Assembly: GCA_963715625.1 (NCBI GenBank)
Contig: OY970260.1
Coordinates: 1,178,001-1,242,000 of the forward strand
Source: VRUE01 sp963715625
GTDB lineage: Bacteria > Actinomycetota > Thermoleophilia > Solirubrobacterales > 70-9
Direction: 5' to 3'
Length of the DNA stretch: 64,000 nt
Shown here piece after piece: positions 48,370 through 56,211 of the stretch. Within the stretch, counting starts at the first letter, position 1. Each line of letters opens with the position of its first letter. The notes under the pieces were generated by a model. It ran no database searches. It saw nothing but the letters and a program-made list of their open reading frames with translations, and was not told where the DNA came from. A program made the translations under genes and the position numbers.

Positions 48370-49133
48370 GCGACGCCGAGCCTAGCGCTGTCGAGCCCCA
48401 GGTCAGCAGGACTCGCGGGCGCCGGGGTACGTTCGTAGACCTCGGCGAAGCGGGCCGCGACCGTGTCGGCGAAGGCGTCGAGATCCTGCTCGGCCCCGAG
48501 CTCGCGGCTCAGCGAGGTCACCTGGCAGCCCTCGATCCCGCATGGGACGACCCACTCGAACGGCTGCAGGTCGTTGTTGACGTTGACCGCCAGCCCATGC
48601 GTCGTCACCCCGCGGCTCACATGCACCCCAATCGACCCGATCTTCCGCGCCTCCCCCCCTGCCGACGGGCCTGAAATACGCCTATGTGTCTCCTTTGAGG
48701 CCCGTCGGCCCCTGGGTGGGGCCCAGACGCCTGTCAGGCCTTCGATCGTGGTCGCGGCGACGCCGTGCTCGCCGAGCGCCCCGATCGCCACTCGCTCCAG
48801 GCGCCGCACGTACTCGTGCACGTCGTCGCCGTAGGGCCTCAGGTTGACGATCGGGTAGGCGACCAGCTGGCCCGGCCCGTGGTAGGTGACGCGGCCGCCG
48901 CGGTCGGTCTCGCACACCTCGATCCCCTGCATCTCGTACCACTCCCGCGCCATCGGCAGCTCTCCCTCGCCGGAGCGCCGGCCGCGGGTGTAGACGGGAG
49001 GGTGCTCGAGCAGCAGCAGCACGTCGGCGACGGCCCCCTCCAGCCGCGCGTCGCGCAGCCAGCGCTGGGCGACGAGGGCCTCCCCGTAGGGGACCGTGCC
49101 GCAGCGGACTACCAGGACCTCGGCGCTCACCAT
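48366..49133 (-). CDS. lipB: Octanoyltransferase
   Basis: 255 residues. LipB landmarks: EHPPVYTRGRRS, RGGRVTYHGPGQLVAYPIVNL (substrate pocket), GVHVSRGVTTHGLAVNVNNDL with the catalytic Lys in ARKIGSIG, and catalytic Cys in VPCGIEGC. Between TGVWAP and GEARKIG about 20 extra residues (GRRASKETHRRISGPSAG) are encoded by a perfect 12-bp palindrome (48661-48709). Length is above normal LipB (about 215-240) for that reason. The active-site residues are intact, so it should be functional. Confidence 0.95.
   Translation of the reverse strand: MVSAEVLVVRCGTVPYGEALVAQRWLRDARLEGAVADVLLLLEHPPVYTRGRRSGEGELPMAREWYEMQGIEVCETDRGGRVTYHGPGQLVAYPIVNLRPYGDDVHEYVRRLERVAIGALGEHGVAATTIEGLTGVWAPPRGRRASKETHRRISGPSAGGEARKIGSIGVHVSRGVTTHGLAVNVNNDLQPFEWVVPCGIEGCQVTSLSRELGAEQDLDAFADTVAARFAEVYERTPAPASPADLGLDSARLGVA
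48661..48709. repeat. Palindromic insert inside lipB
   Basis: GCCGACGGGCCT (48661-48672) and its exact complement AGGCCCGTCGGC (48698-48709) around a 25-base centre that is less GC-rich. It lies in an exposed loop of LipB and keeps the frame. Confidence 0.7.
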
Positions 49134-49164
49134 CGAAATCGTTGCACGGCCTCGCTCCTATCCC

Positions 49165-50514
49165 CTATAGGGCGAGGGAGAGTGGCTCTTCGAGCAGCGC
49201 CCGGATGCGGGCGAGGAACTCTGCGGCGGGGGCTCCGTAGAGGATGCGGTGGTCGCAGGCGAGGTTGACCCGCATCAGGTGGGCGGTGGCGATCTGGCCG
49301 TCGCGGGCGACCGGCCGCTCGGCGATCGCGCCGACGGCGAGGATCGCGGCCTGCGGCGGGTTGATCACCGCGGCGAAGCTGTCGATCCCGAACATCCCCA
49401 GGTTGGAGACGGTGAACGTCGCCCCCGAGAGCTCCGGGGGCGTGATCTGGCCGTCCCGCACCCGCTGCGCCAGCGCCCGCGCCTCCGAGGCGATCTGCCG
49501 CAGGCTCTTGCGGTCGGCGTCGAAGACCGTGGGGACGACCAGCCCGTCGTCGGCGGCCACCGCGACTCCCACGTTCACCCGCGAGTACAGCTCGAACCGC
49601 CCGTCCCGATAAGCCCCGTTCGCCCGCGGATGCTCCCGCAGCCCCAGCGCACAGGCCTTGACCACCATGTCGTTGAACGACGGCACCACGTCGCCCTCTT
49701 TGGCAGCGGACTTGATCTGAGCCCGCGCCGCAACCAGCCGGCTCATATCCACCTCAGCCTCCAGGTAGAAATGCGGCGCCGTAGCCTTCGACTCGGCCAT
49801 CCGCCGGGCGATGGTCGACTGCAGCTTCGTGGGCTCTTCATGTGCAATCGATCCCTTGGCTGTCTCGAGGCTGGGCGCCTTCTCCGCGGGTGGCGTGGGG
49901 GTTGGGGGGGTCGAGGACGGGCGCTGTGCGCCCGCCCGCAGCGCCCCCCCTTCCCCCGCGACAGGACCCGCGGCCGATGCCGCTTGCTCCACGTCCGCCT
50001 TGACGATCCGCCCACCCGGCCCGGACCCCTGAAGCTTTGTCAGATCGAGCTTCTGCTCCTTGGCAAGCCGCCGAGCTATCGGTGACGCCTTGGGACGGCC
50101 GCCCCCGCCAGCGCCGTCACCTGCGTCTGCTTCAACAGGCGGCGCGTTGATCGCCGCCTCTTCCGCGGGTGGCGCTGTAGGGGGAACCACCCCCGAGGAC
50201 GCTTTAGCGACCGCAGGGGGTGGTGGGTCCCCTGCAGCGACAGGACCCGCGGACGTCCGCTCGTCCGCCCCCCCGCCGTCATCGCCCTCGACCCGCGCAA
50301 TCGTCATCCCGATAGCCACCGTCTCACCCTCCTGCACGAGGATCTCCGTCAGCGTCCCGGCGACGTCGCTTTCGTACGCCATATTCGCCTTATCCGTCTC
50401 GATCTCCACAAGCTCATCGCCGACAGACACCTCATCGCCGACCTGCTTCAGCCACTGCAGGATCGTCCCCTCCTCCATCGAGTCGGAAAGCCTCGGCATA
50501 ACGATCTCAGCCAC
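49165..50514 (-). CDS. pdhC: Dihydrolipoamide acyltransferase (E2) of a pyruvate/branched-chain dehydrogenase
   Basis: 449 residues. Lipoyl domain 1-76 with the lipoylated Lys42 in IETDKANMAYES; E1/E3-binding domain near 140-175 (SPIARRLAKEQKLDLTKLQGSG, GGRIVKADVE); catalytic domain about 230-449 ending ACDHRILYGAPAAEFL, where the catalytic His is present and the usual following Asp is Tyr, as in many actinobacterial E2. Two linkers (about residues 88-117 and 181-210) are encoded by 86-bp palindromic repeats and give Ala/Pro-rich peptide. Downstream of E1 beta, upstream of lipB. Confidence 0.93.
   Translation of the reverse strand: MAEIVMPRLSDSMEEGTILQWLKQVGDEVSVGDELVEIETDKANMAYESDVAGTLTEILVQEGETVAIGMTIARVEGDDGGGADERTSAGPVAAGDPPPPAVAKASSGVVPPTAPPAEEAAINAPPVEADAGDGAGGGGRPKASPIARRLAKEQKLDLTKLQGSGPGGRIVKADVEQAASAAGPVAGEGGALRAGAQRPSSTPPTPTPPAEKAPSLETAKGSIAHEEPTKLQSTIARRMAESKATAPHFYLEAEVDMSRLVAARAQIKSAAKEGDVVPSFNDMVVKACALGLREHPRANGAYRDGRFELYSRVNVGVAVAADDGLVVPTVFDADRKSLRQIASEARALAQRVRDGQITPPELSGATFTVSNLGMFGIDSFAAVINPPQAAILAVGAIAERPVARDGQIATAHLMRVNLACDHRILYGAPAAEFLARIRALLEEPLSLAL
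49886..49971. repeat. 86-bp palindromic repeat, copy in E2 second linker
   Basis: Same ends as the other copies (GCGGGTGGCG at the left, GCGACAGGACCCGC at the right) and the same central GAGGAC, but different paired arms (GGGGGG/CCCCCC; GGGCGC/GCGCCC). It encodes the linker after the E3-binding domain. Confidence 0.7.
50165..50250. repeat. 86-bp palindromic repeat, copy in E2 first linker
   Basis: GCGGGT...ACCCGC ends, inner pairs GCTGTAGGGG/CCCCTGCAGC and ACCACCCCC/GGGGGTGGT, tip CGCTTTAGCG. Compared with the copy at 50574 several stem positions change on both sides. It encodes an Ala/Pro-rich linker between the lipoyl and E3-binding domains. Confidence 0.8.
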
Positions 50515-50573
50515 AAGCTCCCCCTCGGCGGCCCAGGCCCTGGTCGAGTCGTCCCTGTTCTCGGCTACTCGCG

Positions 50574-50659
50574 GCGGGTGGCGCCGTAGGGGGAACCGCC
50601 CCTGAGGACGCTTTAGCGACCGGAAGGGGCGGTGGGTCCCCTACGGCGACAGGACCCGC
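50574..50659. repeat. 86-bp palindromic repeat, intergenic copy
   Basis: Between E1 beta and E2 genes. Ends GCGGGT/ACCCGC, inner pairs GCCGTAGGGG/CCCCTACGGC and ACCGCCCC/GGGGCGGT, same tip CGCTTTAGCG. Exactly 86 bp like the other copies. Confidence 0.8.
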
Positions 50660-50673
50660 CGCGCCAGCGGCAA

Positions 50674-51663
50674 TCACAGCGACCCCTCCAGCGTGGCAAG
50701 CGCCGCCTTCACCACATGCTCCTCATGCGGAATCGCCGCCTGCTCCAGCCGCTTCGAATAAGGCATGTGCACGTCCGCCCCGGTGACCCGCTGCACCGGC
50801 GCGTCGAGGTCGTCGAAGGCCTGCTCGGTGATCAGCGTCGCCAGGTTGGCGCCGACGCCGCCGTGCGGCCAGCCCTCCTCGACGATCACGGCGCGGTTGG
50901 TCTTGCGCACCGAGGCGAGGATCGTGTCGAGGTCGAGCGGGCGCAGCGTGCGCGGGTCGATCACCTCGGCCTCGACTCCGTGCTCGCGGGCGAGCGCCCG
51001 CGCCGCGTCCTCGGCGACGTGGGCCATCTTGAGGATGCCGACGATGGTCACGTCGGCGCCCTCGCGCCGCACCGCCGCCTGGCCGAAGTGCAGGATCTCC
51101 TCGGCGTCCTCGCTGACCTCCCCGCGCCGCCCGTAGAGGCTCTCGTGCTCGATGAAGACGACCGGGTTGTCGTCGCGGATCGCCGCCTTCAGCAGCGCCT
51201 TGCCGTCGGCCGGGGTCGAGGGGCAGGCGACGAGCAGCCCCGGCACCTGCAGGAAGAGCGCCTCGAAGCTGTGCGAGTGGGTGGGGCCGAGCTGGTGCCC
51301 GCCGCCGCCCGGCATCCGGATCACCATCGGCACCCGCGCCTGGCCGTTGAACATGTACGGGATCGCGGCGGCGTGGTTGACGATCTGGTCGAGCGCCAGC
51401 AGGGCGAAGTTGACCGTCATCAGCTCGATGACAGGCCGCAGCCCGGCCATCGCCGCGCCGACCCCGGTTCCGACGATCGTGTTCTCGGAGATCGGCGTGT
51501 CGCGCACCCGCCGCTCGCCGAACTCGTCCAGCAGCCCTTCGGTCACCTTGAAGGCGCCCTGGAAGACCCCGACGTCCTCGCCCATCACGAAGACCGCCTC
51601 GTCGCGCCGCATCTCCTCCGCCATCGCGTCGCGCAGCGCCTCGCGCATCCGCAGCTCGGCCAT
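50674..51663 (-). CDS. pdhB: Pyruvate/2-oxoacid dehydrogenase E1 beta subunit
   Basis: 329 residues, the normal length. RDAMAEEMRRDEAVFVMGEDVGVFQGAFKVT, DTPISENTIVGTGVGAAMAGLRPVIELM, and AAIPYMFNGQARVPMVIRMPGGGGHQLGPTHSHSFEA are the standard beta-subunit features, with the transketolase C-terminal domain after. Forms the alpha2beta2 decarboxylase with the upstream gene. Stop and start overlap with E1 alpha (ATGG at 51663). Confidence 0.95.
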   Translation of the reverse strand: MAELRMREALRDAMAEEMRRDEAVFVMGEDVGVFQGAFKVTEGLLDEFGERRVRDTPISENTIVGTGVGAAMAGLRPVIELMTVNFALLALDQIVNHAAAIPYMFNGQARVPMVIRMPGGGGHQLGPTHSHSFEALFLQVPGLLVACPSTPADGKALLKAAIRDDNPVVFIEHESLYGRRGEVSEDAEEILHFGQAAVRREGADVTIVGILKMAHVAEDAARALAREHGVEAEVIDPRTLRPLDLDTILASVRKTNRAVIVEEGWPHGGVGANLATLITEQAFDDLDAPVQRVTGADVHMPYSKRLEQAAIPHEEHVVKAALATLEGSL

Positions 51664-52880
51664 CAGTCCTCGACCTCCTCGGCGACGGGGGAGTCGGCGC
51701 CCTCTTCTGCGACCTCGGGCTCGATGCCCTCCTGGGTGTCGCCGCTCTCGGCTGGATTTGGCCTTGGCGATTGCCGCGGGCCGTCCGGCTGCCCCGCGTA
51801 GGCGGCGCCGGCCTCGGCCAGCTCGCGGGCCGCTGCCGGCATCCGGTCCTCGTGCTCGCCCCGGTGCGGCTCGGGGCTGCGCTCGTCGACCGCGTACCAG
51901 CCCGCTTCGCCGTCGAGCACGTAGAGGCTCTCGTAGAGCGTGTCGAGCGCCGGCTCGGGCGAGGCGTCGGCGAACTCGACCGCGGCCAGCACCGTCTCCT
52001 CCGCCTTGTCGCGCACCTGCTGCACCTCGCGCTCGCCCAGCACGCCTGCCTCGACGCAGCGCCGCGCGAAGGCCTCGATCGGGTCCTTCGCCTGCCAGGC
52101 CTCGACCTCCTCGCGCTCGCGGTAGACCTCGGGGTCGGCGGCCGAGTGGCCGCGGAAGCGGTAGGTGAAGGCCTCGAGCATCGTCGGCCGCCGCTCCTCG
52201 CGGGCGAGCCGGATCCCCTCGGCGACCGCCTCGCGCACCGCCAGCACGTCCATGCCGTCGATCCGCTGGCCCGGGATCCCGTAGCCCTCGGCCTTCTTGG
52301 AGAGGTCGGTCTGGGCCGAGTGCCGCTCGACCGAGGTGCCCATCCCGTAGAGGTTGTTCTCGACCAGGAAGAGGACCGGCAGGCTCCAGAGCGCCGCCAG
52401 GTTCATCGTCTCGCCGAAGTTGCCGGCGTTGGAGGCGCCGTCGCCGAACATGCAGACGGTGACCGCGTCCTCGCCCTTGTACTCGGAGGCGAGCGCCAGG
52501 CCGGCCGCGATCGGCAGGTTGCCGCCGACGATCCCGTAGCCGCCCATGAAGCGGTGCTCGGCGTCGAAGATGTGCATCGAGCCGCCGCGCCCGCCGCTGG
52601 TCCCGTCGACGCGGCCGAAGAGCTCGGCCATCACGCGCCTGGGATCGGTGCCACGGGCGATCGCGTGGCCGTGGGTGCGGTAGGTCCCGATCAGGTAGTC
52701 CTCGGCGCGCATCGCGGCCGAGACGCCGACGATCGTCGCCTCCTCGCCGATCGCCAGGTGCAGGAAGCCCCCGGCCTTGGCCCGCTGGTACTGGCGCCCG
52801 GCCTCTTCCTCGAAGCGGCGGATCAGCGCCATCCGCGCGAGCAGCTCGTAACAGGTGGAGGCGTCGGGGAGGTCAGCCAT
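51663..52880 (-). CDS. pdhA: Pyruvate/2-oxoacid dehydrogenase E1 alpha subunit
   Basis: 405 residues from ATG 52880 (MADLPDAS). TPP motif CMFGDGASNAGNFGETMNLAALWSLPVLFLVENN (GDG...NN), plus RRFEEEAGRQYQRAKAGGFLHLAIGEEA and the phosphorylation-loop-like FRGHSAADPEVYR. The C-terminal 70 residues are acidic, Pro-rich and probably disordered. The start overlaps the end of the DsbA-like gene by eight bases. Confidence 0.95.
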   Translation of the reverse strand: MADLPDASTCYELLARMALIRRFEEEAGRQYQRAKAGGFLHLAIGEEATIVGVSAAMRAEDYLIGTYRTHGHAIARGTDPRRVMAELFGRVDGTSGGRGGSMHIFDAEHRFMGGYGIVGGNLPIAAGLALASEYKGEDAVTVCMFGDGASNAGNFGETMNLAALWSLPVLFLVENNLYGMGTSVERHSAQTDLSKKAEGYGIPGQRIDGMDVLAVREAVAEGIRLAREERRPTMLEAFTYRFRGHSAADPEVYREREEVEAWQAKDPIEAFARRCVEAGVLGEREVQQVRDKAEETVLAAVEFADASPEPALDTLYESLYVLDGEAGWYAVDERSPEPHRGEHEDRMPAAARELAEAGAAYAGQPDGPRQSPRPNPAESGDTQEGIEPEVAEEGADSPVAEEVED

Positions 52881-53487
52881 CCGCCTGAGCGTAGCTCGCG
52901 GCCCTGACCGCCTCCTCGAGTCTGTCGTCGCCCCAGAAGACCTCGCCGCCGACGAGCAGCGAGGGGACGCCGGTGACACCGAGCTCGGCAGCCCGCTCGG
53001 TCGCCTCGCGCAGGGTGCCCTTCACCCCCTCGGTCTCCACCGCCTTCAGCAGCGCCCGCGGGTGCAGCTCGCAGGCCGCGGCCGCGATCAGCACGTTGTC
53101 GGGGTCGGAGAGGTCGCGCCCGGCGGCGAAGGCCTGGCGGAACGCGGCGAGGGCGAAGGAGACGGTGCGGCCGGTCTGCTTGGCGAAGGTAGCGGCGCGC
53201 ATCGCGAAGAGCATGTTGCCCGGCCACGGCTCGGGCCAGGCCAGCGGCGGCAGCCCGTACCCGGCGGCCCGCCGCTCGACCTCGGCCATCCCCTCCTCGC
53301 GCCCGGGGCCGTTGCCCCACGAGTCCCGCCCGAGGCTCTGGAACAGCCCGCCGAGCAGGATCGGCTGCCACTCCGGCTGCTCGAGGCCGGCTTCGGAAAA
53401 GAGCCCGCTGACCCGCTCCGCCGCCAGGTACGCGTAGGGCGAGCCGAGGTCGAAGTAGAAGGTGGCGCGGGGGGAGAGATCTGCCAT
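52873..53487 (-). CDS. DsbA-family oxidoreductase/HCCA isomerase-like protein
   Basis: 204 residues. ATFYFDLGSPYAYLAAERVSGLF at the N-terminus and ERAAELGVTGVPSLLVGGEVFWGDDRLEEAVRAA (cis-Pro loop TGVPSL) at the C-terminus. Active-site Cys pair is replaced by SPYAY, as in 2-hydroxychromene-2-carboxylate isomerase-like members, which use glutathione or other thiols. Role here unknown; coupled to E1 alpha. Confidence 0.85.
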   Translation of the reverse strand: MADLSPRATFYFDLGSPYAYLAAERVSGLFSEAGLEQPEWQPILLGGLFQSLGRDSWGNGPGREEGMAEVERRAAGYGLPPLAWPEPWPGNMLFAMRAATFAKQTGRTVSFALAAFRQAFAAGRDLSDPDNVLIAAAACELHPRALLKAVETEGVKGTLREATERAAELGVTGVPSLLVGGEVFWGDDRLEEAVRAASYAQADG

Positions 53488-53533
53488 GCGGAGACCTTAT
53501 GTCCGCATGAACGAGCCGAGGAGTGAGGTATCT

Positions 53534-53549
53534 CATGGTAATTTCCATG
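53534..53549. promoter_or_regulatory. Inverted repeat before the AbrB/PIN module
   Basis: CATGG-TAATTT-CCATG, perfect 5-bp arms, AT-rich centre, just before the antitoxin start. Likely promoter/operator for autorepression. Confidence 0.45.
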
Positions 53550-53552
53550 CTC

Positions 53553-53811
53553 ATGAAGAAGCGCATGAAAATAAGCAAGGGCGGCCAGGTCTCTATCCCG
53601 GCGCCGATCCGCAAGCGCTGGGGGGCGACGACGGTGACGCTCGAGGACCGCGGCGAGGAGATCGTCCTCAAGCCCGCTCCCGACGACCCGATCGCGGCCG
53701 CCGCAGGGGCGTTCGCGGGAGAGGGTCCCAAGGTTCGACTGGGAGGCAGTCGCACGGGAAGAACGCGAAGCGGAGGCAGAAGCGGAAGAGCGCAAGTGGA
53801 AGAGCCGCTGA
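53553..53811 (+). pseudogene. AbrB-type antitoxin with one-base frameshift
   Basis: From ATG 53553 (53565 also possible): ISKGGQVSIPAPIRKRWGATTVTLEDRGEEIVLKPAP is the AbrB domain. Near 53732-53738 the DNA reads AAGGTTCGACTGG; with one T fewer (AAGGTCGACTGG) the frame gives KVDWEAVAREEREAEAEERK and ends at TGA 53809-53811, a normal toxin-binding tail. As written, the frame instead runs on into the PIN toxin and makes one 234-codon fusion. Confidence 0.8.
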
Positions 53812-54227
53812 CGCTCCTCGACGCAAATGCGCTGATAGCTGTGATCCGTGGAGAGCCGGCAATGGAGCCCGTCCTGGCGATCCTTCGTCGGGGATCGGTT
53901 GCCATGACCACAGCCAATGTCGCCGAGGTCTACGACAGATCGCATCGGCTGACGGGGCTTCCACATGAGCGCGTTGCCGAAGTGCTGGAGCCGCTCTTCG
54001 AGGACCCGATCGATCCGATCCCGGTGGACGTGGATCTGGCTCGGCGGGCAGGAGAACTCCGTAGCCGGCACTATCACCGCAAGCGACGGTCTCTGGCGTT
54101 GGCCGATTGCGTGCTTCTGGCGGCCGCTGGATCGAACGATCGGATCGCCAGCTCTGACTCCGACGTGCTCACCGTCGCCGCCGCGCTGGGGATCGAGACG
54201 ATCGAGCTGCCGCCGAGCTCGGGCTGA
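53796..54227 (+). CDS. PIN-domain toxin of the AbrB module
   Basis: 143 residues from GTG 53796. LTLLDANALIAVIRGEPA (Asp), TTANVAEVYDRSHRL (Glu), LALADCVLLAAAG (Asp), IASSDSDVLTVAAAL (Asp). The toxin itself is intact. In the sequence as given, the same frame is open back through the antitoxin AbrB domain, so a fused product is possible. A second possibility is a sequencing error in the antitoxin. Confidence 0.85.
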   Translation: MEEPLTLLDANALIAVIRGEPAMEPVLAILRRGSVAMTTANVAEVYDRSHRLTGLPHERVAEVLEPLFEDPIDPIPVDVDLARRAGELRSRHYHRKRRSLALADCVLLAAAGSNDRIASSDSDVLTVAAALGIETIELPPSSG

Positions 54228-54245
54228 CGCGCCCGCGACTCGCGC

Positions 54246-55613
54246 TCAGGCGTGGATCGCCGAGCGGTCGACCGCGCGCGCAGCTTCCGGGATCGCCTCT
54301 GAGATCGTCGGGTGGGGGTGGACGATCTGGGCCAGCTCCTGGTAGCCGCCCTCCAGCGCCATCGTCGCGACCAGCTCGGCGATCATGTCGCAGGCTCGGT
54401 TGCCGACGATGTGGGCGCCGAGGATCTCGCCGTACTTGGAGTCGACGACGAGCTTGACCAGGCCGTCTTTGTCGTCGTAGACGGTGGCGCCGCCGACGCC
54501 GCCGAGCTTCTGCTTGCCGACCTTGACGTCGTGCCCGGCCTCCTTGGCCGCCGCCTCGGTGAGGCCGACGCTGGCCACCTGCGGATGGCAGAAGGTCGCC
54601 CCGGCGACGAGGTTCTGGTCGACCGGGTGGGCCGGCTCGCCGGCGGCGTGCTCGACCGCGACCACGCCCTCCTCGGAGGCCTTGTGGGCGAGCGCCTTGG
54701 TGTTGACCAGGTCGCCGATCGCGTAGACCTTCGGGTTGGAGGTGCGGCAGTACTCGTCGACCTCGACCTTGCCGTTGTCGGTCAGCTCGACCCCGGCCTC
54801 GGCCAGGCCGAGCCCCTCGACGTCGGGCGCGCGACCGCCGGCGATGCAGAGATAGTCGACCTCGATCGACTCGCCGCCGTAGCTGAGCTTGACCGAGCCC
54901 TCGCCGGCCTCGACGTTCTCGACCGGGGTGCCGGTGGAGATCGTCACGTTCTGCTTCTTGAAGGCGCGCTCGACCACGCGGGCCATGTCCTTGTCCTCGG
55001 CCGGGAGGATCTGGTCGAGCATCTCGATCAGGACGACCTCGGTGCCGAAGCGCCCGTAGGCGGAGGCGATCTCACAGCCCGAGGCGCCGGCGCCGGCGAC
55101 CGCGATCTTCCGCGGCTGCTCGGGCAGCGACCAGGCTCCCCAGGTGTCGAGGACCCGTCCGCCGAACTCGACCCCCGGGATCGGCAGCGCCATCGAGCCG
55201 GTGGCAAGGACGACCGTCCCGGCCTCGTAGACCTCGTCCCCGACCTTGACGTTGCCCTCGGGTGTGAGCGAGCCCTCGCCCTCGATCGTCGCGATCTTGT
55301 TCTTGTCCCAGAGCATCTTCACGCCGCTGGAGAGCGACTCCGAGACCGAGGCGCGCCGCTTGCCAAGCGCCTCCCAGTCGATCGAGACGTCCTTGGCGAC
55401 GACGCCGAGCTCGGCGCTCTCGCGCGCCTGCTCGTAGATCTCCGCCGTGCGCAGCACCGTCTTGGCCGGGATGCAGGCGTAGTTGAGGCAGCGCCCGCCG
55501 GCCTTGTCGCGCTCGACCGCGGCGGTCCTCTTGCCCAGCTGGGCGGCGCGGATCGCGGCTACGTAGCCGCCCGGGCCCCCGCCGATGACGATCACGTCGA
55601 ATGAATCTGCCAC
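54246..55613 (-). CDS. lpdA: Dihydrolipoyl dehydrogenase (E3)
   Basis: 455 residues. FAD motif VIVIGGGPGGYVAAIRAAQLG; redox-active GGRCLNYACIPAK (Cys-x4-Cys), in which Arg replaces the usual Thr; NAD motif VAGAGASGCEIASAYGRFG; YAIGDLVN; C-terminal active base in QIVHPHPTISE (His-x4-Glu). Reoxidises the lipoyl groups of the E2 encoded nearby. Terminator-like hairpin at its upstream side separates it from the membrane protein gene. Confidence 0.95.
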   Translation of the reverse strand: MADSFDVIVIGGGPGGYVAAIRAAQLGKRTAAVERDKAGGRCLNYACIPAKTVLRTAEIYEQARESAELGVVAKDVSIDWEALGKRRASVSESLSSGVKMLWDKNKIATIEGEGSLTPEGNVKVGDEVYEAGTVVLATGSMALPIPGVEFGGRVLDTWGAWSLPEQPRKIAVAGAGASGCEIASAYGRFGTEVVLIEMLDQILPAEDKDMARVVERAFKKQNVTISTGTPVENVEAGEGSVKLSYGGESIEVDYLCIAGGRAPDVEGLGLAEAGVELTDNGKVEVDEYCRTSNPKVYAIGDLVNTKALAHKASEEGVVAVEHAAGEPAHPVDQNLVAGATFCHPQVASVGLTEAAAKEAGHDVKVGKQKLGGVGGATVYDDKDGLVKLVVDSKYGEILGAHIVGNRACDMIAELVATMALEGGYQELAQIVHPHPTISEAIPEAARAVDRSAIHA

Positions 55614-55639
55614 TGGACCTCAGCCTATAGAGAGCCGCC

Positions 55640-55686
55640 TTCCGGTGCGCTTTATGTGCCAATGGATGGCATAAGGCGCACCGGAA
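55640..55686. terminator. Long inverted repeat between lpd and the membrane-protein gene
   Basis: TTCCGGTGCGC (55640-55650) pairs with GCGCACCGGAA, and inside it TTATGTGCC pairs imperfectly with GGCATAA. Downstream end of the minus-strand thiE/membrane-protein pair. Confidence 0.55.
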
Positions 55687-55701
55687 CGAGTGCCGCGCTC
55701 T

Positions 55702-56211
55702 TTACTGGCGGGTGGGCATCTGGATCCGCGCCATCGCCTTGACCATGAAGAAGAAGAGGGTGCCGGCGACGGCGAGCAGGGCGAGCGTGCCGGCGATCTG
55801 GGCGAGTGACGAGGCGGCGACCAGGAGGCCGAAGAAGGCGCTGAAGAGGACGAAGACGAGGACCAGCTGGAAGCCGAGCACCGCCCAGTAGCGGGCGCGC
55901 CACATGCCCCAGGCCATCATTCCCATCAGCAGAGCCGGCGCGAGCGCCTGCGCGAGGAGCGGTTTCTCGCCATCGACCTCGGTGCCGGAGACGTAACCGA
56001 TCGCGACCGAGGCGGAGATCAGGGCGGAGACGACGGCGCCGATCGTCACCACCAGCGGACGCTCCCCTTCGCCCAGCGGCTCGAGTGCTTCCCGCGCCGC
56101 CTGGTTTCGCTCCTCCGCCTTCGCATAGCCGCGCTCCATCCGCTCGCGCGGAGTGGGGGAGGCGCCGCGCTCCTTGCGCTTGCGCGGTTGCTTGGCCGCC
56201 GGGTCAGGCAC
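55702..56211 (-). CDS. Integral membrane protein, function unknown
   Basis: 169 residues from GTG 56211. A charged N-terminus with heptads (TPRERMERGYAKAEERNQAAREALEPLG) then four hydrophobic segments: VVTIGAVVSALISASVAIGY, LLAQALAPALLMGMMAWGMW, YWAVLGFQLVLVFVLFSAFF, GTLALLAVAGTLFFFMVKAM. Overlaps the thiE stop by eight bases, so co-translated with it. Typical of small actinobacterial membrane proteins with no known role. Confidence 0.75.
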   Translation of the reverse strand: MPDPAAKQPRKRKERGASPTPRERMERGYAKAEERNQAAREALEPLGEGERPLVVTIGAVVSALISASVAIGYVSGTEVDGEKPLLAQALAPALLMGMMAWGMWRARYWAVLGFQLVLVFVLFSAFFGLLVAASSLAQIAGTLALLAVAGTLFFFMVKAMARIQMPTRQ

